The notes beneath the pieces are model-generated. The model was not told the origin of the DNA and made no database searches. It worked only from the letters and a program-made list of their open reading frames with translations. The position numbers and the translations under genes were made by a program. Shown here piece by piece: positions 33,770-39,776 of a stretch of DNA of 39,776 bases. Position 1 is the first letter of the stretch; each line of letters begins with the position of its first letter. Location of the stretch: NCBI GenBank assembly GCA_021324615.1, contig JAJPIT010000122.1:1-39776 (forward strand), written 5' to 3'. This DNA is from Terriglobia bacterium (lineage in GTDB: Bacteria; Acidobacteriota; Terriglobia; Bryobacterales; Bryobacteraceae).

Positions 33770-34969
33770 TTACGCCGTGGTCGCCTGCGGATGCGCCGCC
33801 GCGCCCGTCAGATACTCCAGGGCCGCCGCCACCCCGCCTTTGTTGTGTGGTACGCCGGCCAGCGCCAATCCCATCTCGATCCCGCAGAGCGTGCCGGCGA
33901 GCATCAGATCGTTGAAATCGCCCAGATGCCCGATGCGAAAAACCTTGCCCCCGAGTTTTCCCAACCCGCTGCCGAGCGACATATCGAACTGCTCCAGCAC
34001 CAGTTTACGGAACGCATCGGCGTTGTGGCCGGGAGGCATCATCACCGCCGTCACCGAGCTGCTGTAGGCTTTCGCGTCCTGGCACACCAGATCCAAACCC
34101 CAGGCGCGAACCGCGCGCCGCGTCGCCTCGCCGTGGCGGTTGTGGCGCGCGATCACATTTTCCAGTCCGAATTCACGCAGCATCGCCAGCGACTCCTTCA
34201 GCCCGAACAAAAGATTCGTCGCCGGAGTGTAGGGGAAAAATCCGCTCTTGTTCTGGCCGAGCATCGCCTCCCAATCCCAATACGACCTCGGCAGGCGCGC
34301 CGTCTTGGACGCTGCCAGCGCCTTGTCGCTGATCCCGTTGAAGCTCAAGCCCGGCGGCAGCATCAATCCCTTCTGTGATCCGCCGATGGTCACATCCACG
34401 CCCCACTCATCCTGCCGGTAATCGAGCGAGCCCAGCGAGGAAATGGTATCGGCCATCAGCAGCGCGGGATGACGGGCGCGATCCATCGCCTTGCGAATCG
34501 CCGCCAGATCGTTCACCACCGACGACGAGGTTTCGTTGTGCACCACGCCGACCATCTTGATCTGATGATTGCGGTCCTCCTTAAGGACCGCTTCGACGAA
34601 GGCGGGATCGGCCGGATGGCGCCAGTCGCCCGGCACGAAATCGACCTCCAGGCCCAGCCGCTCGGCCACCTCCTTCCACTGGGTGGCGAAATGGCCGGTT
34701 TCAAACATCAGGACTTTGTCTCCGGGCGAGAGCGTGTTCACCATCGCCGCTTCCCAGGCTCCGCTGCCCGAGGAGGGATAAATGACGATGTTGCCTTTCG
34801 TCTTGAAGACCGGTTTCAGCTCCTCCAGAAGCTCATGCGTGAGCCGGGCGAACTCAGGCCCGCGATGATCGATGGTGGGCCGCGAAGTGGCGCGGAGAAT
34901 CCGCTCCGGCACATTCGTGGGCCCGGGGAGCTGCAGAAAATGACGTCCTCCGGTGGTTGCGCGTGACAT
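33770..34969 (-). CDS. Serine-glyoxylate/alanine-glyoxylate-type aminotransferase
   Basis: A 399-residue fold-type I PLP aminotransferase. It opens with HFLQLPGPTNVPERIL, typical of the serine-glyoxylate / alanine-glyoxylate group. VIYPSSGSGAWEAAM binds the cofactor phosphate, and the Schiff-base lysine is K200 in TIGGSQKGLMLPPG. The enzyme would turn glyoxylate into glycine using serine or alanine. It lies downstream of a ThDP-enzyme promoter region and about 4.5 kb from glcEF, which make glyoxylate, consistent with a shared C2 pathway. The frame stays open well upstream, but the family N-terminus and a TACAAT box six bases before ATG 34969 fix this start. Confidence 0.9.
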   Translation of the reverse strand: MSRATTGGRHFLQLPGPTNVPERILRATSRPTIDHRGPEFARLTHELLEELKPVFKTKGNIVIYPSSGSGAWEAAMVNTLSPGDKVLMFETGHFATQWKEVAERLGLEVDFVPGDWRHPADPAFVEAVLKEDRNHQIKMVGVVHNETSSSVVNDLAAIRKAMDRARHPALLMADTISSLGSLDYRQDEWGVDVTIGGSQKGLMLPPGLSFNGISDKALAASKTARLPRSYWDWEAMLGQNKSGFFPYTPATNLLFGLKESLAMLREFGLENVIARHNRHGEATRRAVRAWGLDLVCQDAKAYSSSVTAVMMPPGHNADAFRKLVLEQFDMSLGSGLGKLGGKVFRIGHLGDFNDLMLAGTLCGIEMGLALAGVPHNKGGVAAALEYLTGAAAHPQATTA

Positions 34970-34975
34970 ACCTCG

Positions 34976-34981
34976 ATTGTA
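34976..34981 (-). promoter_or_regulatory. -10-like box at the aminotransferase start
   Basis: TACAAT on the minus strand ends six bases before ATG 34969, so transcription would begin at or within a base of the start codon. No ribosome site is possible in this spacing. Confidence 0.45.
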
Positions 34982-35020
34982 GTTCCAGGACGGGGGTGTG
35001 GCGGGAATCGCCGCCGCGAA

Positions 35021-35026
35021 TAAAAT
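35021..35026 (+). promoter_or_regulatory. -10-like box at the ThDP-enzyme start
   Basis: TAAAAT ends six bases before GTG 35033, mirror-imaging the box for the divergent aminotransferase. The whole divergent gap is 63 bases. No -35 is recognised. Confidence 0.45.
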
Positions 35027-35032
35027 CGAGAT

Positions 35033-36589
35033 GTGCCCACCCACGCGGAAGTGATCGCGCGAACGCTGGCCTCGCGCGGCGTCGAATATATCTTCGGACT
35101 GCCCGGCGGCGAAATCGTCGCCCTGATGGACGCCTGCCGGCGCCAGGGACTGCGCTTTCTGCTGGCCGGACATGAAGCCAGCGCGGCATGGATGGCGCAG
35201 GTGCTCGGGCAGATCACCGGAGTGCCTGGCGTGGCCGTCTCCACGCTCGGGCCGGGCGCCACCAATCTCGTCACCGGCGTGGCGAACGCATATCTTGACC
35301 GCGCGCCGATGCTGGCCATCACCGCGCAGATCCCGGAAGGATCCATGTCCACGCTGACGCACCAGCGCCTGGCTCTGAATGCGCTGTTCGCGCCGGTCAC
35401 CAAGGCGTCGCATTCGATCGCGGGCAACGATACTCCCCGGCTGGTGGCGCAAGCAATGAAGCTGGCGGCCGAGCCGAGGCCCGGACCAGTGCACCTCGCC
35501 TTGCCGAGCGATGTCGCGCTTCAGGAATGCGCGCACGGCGATCCACCGGCCGAGCCGGAACGCGCGCGCCACAACGATGCGAGCGCGGTCGCCGCGCGGT
35601 TAGCCTCCGCCGAACGCGTGCTGGTCCTGATCGGGCTCGGCGTCACGCCGGCCATGGCTGCGCCCATCCGCGCTCTGATCGACCGCCTGCAATGCCCGTT
35701 CCTGGTCACGCCCAAGGCGAAGGGAATCGTGGATGAAGAGCATCCTCTATTTGCCGGAGTGGCCAGCGGGATGGCCTTGGACCGCGACGTGGTCGAAACG
35801 ATCGAACAGGCCGGCCTGGTGCTTGCGATCGGCTTCGATCCGGTCGAATGCGATAAGACCTGGTTTGCGAAAGCCCCCATCGTGTCGATCGATTCGGCGT
35901 CGATGAAGGAGGGCGATTACGCGCCTGTCGAGGCGATCGGCGATATTGCCGCTCTCCTCCCGCAACTGCCAGCTACGGCCAAACCCTGGCCGTCTGATCT
36001 GCTGCGGAAGCGCCGCGAGGCGATTCGCCGGACGCCGGCGGCCGGCCATTCGCCGCTGCGGGCCATCGAGGAGTTGCGGCGCGTGTTTCCGGCCGGCGGC
36101 ATCGTGACCTGCGACGTCGGCTCGCACAAGCTGGCGATGGGACAGTTCTGGCGGGCCCGCGAGCCCGGAACATTTTTTATGTCGAATGGTCTATCCGGCA
36201 TGGGCTTCGGCGTTCCCGCGGCCATCGCCGCCCAGCTTGCGTACCCGGACCGCGCGGTGATGGCCGTGGTTGGCGACGGAGGAATGCTCATGATGCTGCA
36301 CGATCTCACGCTGATCCGCCAACTGAATCTGCCGGTGGTCATCGTGGTCTTTTCGGATCGCAGCCTCAGCCTGATCCGCGTCAGCGAGCATCGCAAAGGA
36401 ATCGAGCCCTACGGCGTCGATTTCTGCCCGCCGGATTTCGCCGCGGCCGCCAACGCGTTCGGAATCGAAGGAAAGCGCGCGGCCTCGATCGAGGAGGCGC
36501 GCGACGCGGTCGAAGCCGCGCTGGCCCGCCGGGCGCCGTTCCTGGTGGATCTGCCGATCGACTATCGCGAATACTACTCGCTCGTGTAG
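35033..36589 (+). CDS. Thiamine-diphosphate enzyme, acetolactate-synthase-like
   Basis: A 518-residue ThDP-dependent enzyme with the three-domain layout of acetolactate synthase. The catalytic glutamate is E48 (LLAGHEASAAWMAQ). The central domain (about 185-300) resembles the DHPS-like fold, and the cofactor domain carries GDGGMLMM with D415. The metal-binding position 27 residues later is D442 in VVFSDRSLSLI, where most family members have Asn. E48 is present, so it is not glyoxylate carboligase, which lacks it. It is shorter than normal acetolactate synthase. Divergent from the glyoxylate aminotransferase and followed after nine bases by a homoserine-ester sulfhydrylase-like gene. Substrate unknown. 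Confidence 0.83.
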   Translation: MPTHAEVIARTLASRGVEYIFGLPGGEIVALMDACRRQGLRFLLAGHEASAAWMAQVLGQITGVPGVAVSTLGPGATNLVTGVANAYLDRAPMLAITAQIPEGSMSTLTHQRLALNALFAPVTKASHSIAGNDTPRLVAQAMKLAAEPRPGPVHLALPSDVALQECAHGDPPAEPERARHNDASAVAARLASAERVLVLIGLGVTPAMAAPIRALIDRLQCPFLVTPKAKGIVDEEHPLFAGVASGMALDRDVVETIEQAGLVLAIGFDPVECDKTWFAKAPIVSIDSASMKEGDYAPVEAIGDIAALLPQLPATAKPWPSDLLRKRREAIRRTPAAGHSPLRAIEELRRVFPAGGIVTCDVGSHKLAMGQFWRAREPGTFFMSNGLSGMGFGVPAAIAAQLAYPDRAVMAVVGDGGMLMMLHDLTLIRQLNLPVVIVVFSDRSLSLIRVSEHRKGIEPYGVDFCPPDFAAAANAFGIEGKRAASIEEARDAVEAALARRAPFLVDLPIDYREYYSLV

Positions 36590-38421
<1,832 letters not shown>

Positions 38422-38436
38422 GCCCGGAAGCCGGCC

Positions 38437-38466
38437 TTGCGCGTCCAGCGTTCGATTTGTTAGGCT
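38437..38466 (+). promoter_or_regulatory. Possible rplA promoter
   Basis: TTGCGC (38437-38442) and TAGGCT (38461-38466) are separated by 18 bases. Transcription would begin near 38473, upstream of the L1-site-like fold and rplA. The match is fair, not strong. Confidence 0.45.
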
Positions 38467-38485
38467 GTACTTTTGCAGTGAATTC

Positions 38486-38527
38486 CTTGGGAGGCGTAGC
38501 TGGATTCAGCCGCGCCGTTTGGACCAG
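38486..38527 (+). promoter_or_regulatory. Putative ribosomal protein L1 autoregulatory site
   Basis: TGGGAGGC (38488-38495) can pair with GCC (38514-38516) and CCA (38524-38526). Between them, GCTG (38499-38502) and CAGC (38507-38510) form an inner hairpin. The order of TGGGAGGC, inner stem, GCC and CCA imitates the L1-binding region of 23S rRNA, as known rplKA mRNA sites do. It ends seven bases before the rplA ATG. No Shine-Dalgarno is seen, so occlusion of the start by L1 is plausible. Confidence 0.5.
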
Positions 38528-38533
38528 CACAAC

Positions 38534-39241
38534 ATGAGCCGCACTCCAGGCAAGAAATACGCCGCCGCCGCCGCGCAGATCGAGCGGAAACCCTACACTC
38601 TCGAACAGGCCGTTCCGCTTGTTCAGAAAGTGAAATTCGCCAAATTCGACGAAACCGTCGAGCTGCATATGCGGCTGGGCGTCGATCCCAAGCACGCCGA
38701 CCAGATGGTGCGGGGCACCGTGGTGCTGCCCAATGGACTCGGCAAGTCGAAGAAAGTGCTGGTGATCGCCTCCGGCGACAAGCAGCGCGAGGCGATCGAA
38801 GCCGGCGCGGACTTCGTGGGCGGCGAGGATATGGTGCAGAAGATCCAGACGGAAAACTGGACCGATTTCGACGCCGTCATCGCCACGCCGGACATGATGC
38901 GGTCGGTCGGCCGGCTCGGCAAAGTGCTCGGCCCGCGCGGCCTGATGCCCAATCCGAAGACCGGCACCGTCACCGTGGATATCGCCCAGGCGGTGAAGGA
39001 AGTGAAGGCCGGCAAGGTGGAGTTTCGCGTGGATAAAACCGGCGTGATTCACGTTCCGGTCGGAAAAACCAGTTTTCCGAGCGAAAAGCTCGCCGAAAAC
39101 GCCCAAACGCTGCTGAATGCGGTGGTAAAAGCCAAACCGGCGGCGGCCAAGGGCAAGTACGTTCGCAGCGTGACCATCTGCTCGACCATGGGTCCGGGCG
39201 TTCCGCTGGATGTGACGCCCTACAATCAGAAGGTTGTATAG
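38534..39241 (+). CDS. rplA: 50S ribosomal protein L1
   Basis: Ribosomal protein L1 of 235 residues, part of the L1 stalk that moves E-site tRNA, and usually a translational repressor of its own operon. [22 protein letters not shown] is the expected N-terminal region. [38 protein letters not shown] and the conserved [15 protein letters not shown] near the end are present. ATG 38534 is chosen over TTG 38519, which lies in the predicted L1-binding fold and would add five non-family residues. The usual upstream gene rplK is absent. rplJ starts 38 bases later, with no long leader between. Confidence 0.97.
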   Translation: MSRTPGKKYAAAAAQIERKPYTLEQAVPLVQKVKFAKFDETVELHMRLGVDPKHADQMVRGTVVLPNGLGKSKKVLVIASGDKQREAIEAGADFVGGEDMVQKIQTENWTDFDAVIATPDMMRSVGRLGKVLGPRGLMPNPKTGTVTVDIAQAVKEVKAGKVEFRVDKTGVIHVPVGKTSFPSEKLAENAQTLLNAVVKAKPAAAKGKYVRSVTICSTMGPGVPLDVTPYNQKVV

Positions 39242-39279
39242 CGCGCGGCGAGGCCGGCGGAGATGAGGGAAACTTCCAA

Positions 39280-39776
39280 ATGAAAAAGAAGCCCGACAAA
39301 CAGAAAGACATGGAAGCATTGCGCAAGGAGCTGGAAAGCTCCGGCAACGTCTTTCTCACCGGCTATGAGAAGCTGACGGTCAGCCAGGATTTCGAACTGC
39401 GCAAGGCGGTTCGCGGCGCGGGAGGGAAGTACCGGGTGATCAAGAACCGCATCGCCGAGAAGGCGGCCGAGGGAACGGCGGCGGCGGAGCTTTTAAGAGA
39501 GCTGAAGGGGATGTGCTCGCTCGCCTACACCTCGGGCGATCCGGTGGCGCTGGCCAAGGCTTTGACCAACTACGCCAAGGCGAACCCGAGCTTTACGTTT
39601 CGCGCGGGGATGGTGCAGGGACGCGTGGTCGACGTGGGCGCAATCCACGAGCTGGCGAACCTGCCGTCGAAAGAAGAGATTTACGCCAAGCTTCTGTGGT
39701 TGATCAACGCTCCGGCGCAGCGGCTGGTGACGGCGATCAACGGAGTGGGCCGCAATCTGGCTGTGGTTGTGGACCA
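39280..39776 (+). CDS. rplJ: 50S ribosomal protein L10, cut by the window end
   Basis: 165 codons of ribosomal protein L10 from ATG 39280, open at the window edge. KQKDMEALRKELESSGNVFLTGYEKLTVSQDFELRKAVR and YRVIKNRIAEKAAEG are the family's N-terminal RNA-binding region (shown in parts). AKLLWLINAPAQRLVTAINGVGRNLAVVVD is near the C-terminal start of the L12-binding helix. GAGGGA nine bases before the ATG is the ribosome site. L10 anchors L7/L12 to the ribosome. The 38-base gap to rplA leaves no room for the L10 leader found upstream of rplJ in many bacteria. Confidence 0.95.
   Translation, partial: MKKKPDKQKDMEALRKELESSGNVFLTGYEKLTVSQDFELRKAVRGAGGKYRVIKNRIAEKAAEGTAAAELLRELKGMCSLAYTSGDPVALAKALTNYAKANPSFTFRAGMVQGRVVDVGAIHELANLPSKEEIYAKLLWLINAPAQRLVTAINGVGRNLAVVVD

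Noticed and set aside
34970-35572. Extended 600-residue version of the aminotransferase
   Set aside because: The additional 201 N-terminal codons are antisense to the ThDP-enzyme gene and match no family. The family N-terminus begins at ATG 34969.

Overview
The window is GC-rich, gene-dense bacterial chromosome. It most resembles an Acidobacteriota genome of the Solibacteres/Bryobacterales kind. This is an inference from gene content: a two-domain FtsX/MacB-type permease of the acidobacterial 'orphan duplicated' type, a PEP-CTERM surface protein, a glycolate oxidase pair, a GT-C membrane protein and a small kinase-like membrane protein. No rRNA, tRNA, CRISPR array, insertion sequence, prophage or plasmid gene was recognised.

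Layout. (1) 1-7,287: a NarL-type response regulator, a large FtsX-type permease, and, convergent to it, the condensin ATPase SMC, whose start is best placed at a TTG behind a Shine-Dalgarno (SD) sequence. (2) 7,288-10,492: a PEP-CTERM secreted protein and thiol peroxidase Tpx converging on a bidirectional terminator, a Cys/Met-metabolism PLP enzyme, and a 75-residue helix-turn-helix protein. (3) 10,561-19,504: rpoB-rpoC on the minus strand with a recognisable promoter, a hairpin-rich leader containing an intrinsic terminator (attenuator candidate), a palindrome between the two genes, and a terminator after rpoC. (4) 19,643-21,249: an MFS transporter and a small ABM-fold protein. (5) 21,359-26,946, minus strand: a surface-glycan cluster (GT4 glycosyltransferase, DUF3108-like protein, GT4-methyltransferase fusion, ABC-2 export permease with an extra N-terminal domain), preceded by a short membrane protein resembling a degenerate kinase N-lobe. 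(6) 27,044-36,589: glcE-glcF, a three-gene overlapping minus-strand unit (molybdopterin oxidoreductase, small lipoprotein-like protein, GT-C membrane protein), a serine-glyoxylate-type aminotransferase, and a divergent ThDP enzyme. (7) 36,599-39,776: an O-acetylhomoserine sulfhydrylase-like enzyme, a CoA-binding protein, then rplA and the start of rplJ, cut by the window end.

How the genes fit together. GlcEF would make glyoxylate from glycolate and the aminotransferase would convert it to glycine, so 27-36 kb looks like a C2/glyoxylate neighbourhood, although glcD is absent. The 21-26 kb genes look like assembly and export of a methylated surface glycan, but the matching ABC ATPase is absent.

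The main unexpected signals are: repeated promoter-like TANNNT boxes 6-9 nt before start codons with no SD, suggesting leaderless transcripts; the split of the usual rplKAJL-rpoBC cluster, with rpoBC inverted about 19 kb from rplAJ and rplK missing upstream of rplA; an L1-binding-site-like fold retained in front of rplA; the rpoBC leader terminator; a homologous-looking C-terminal domain shared by two adjacent genes; and the mini pseudokinase.
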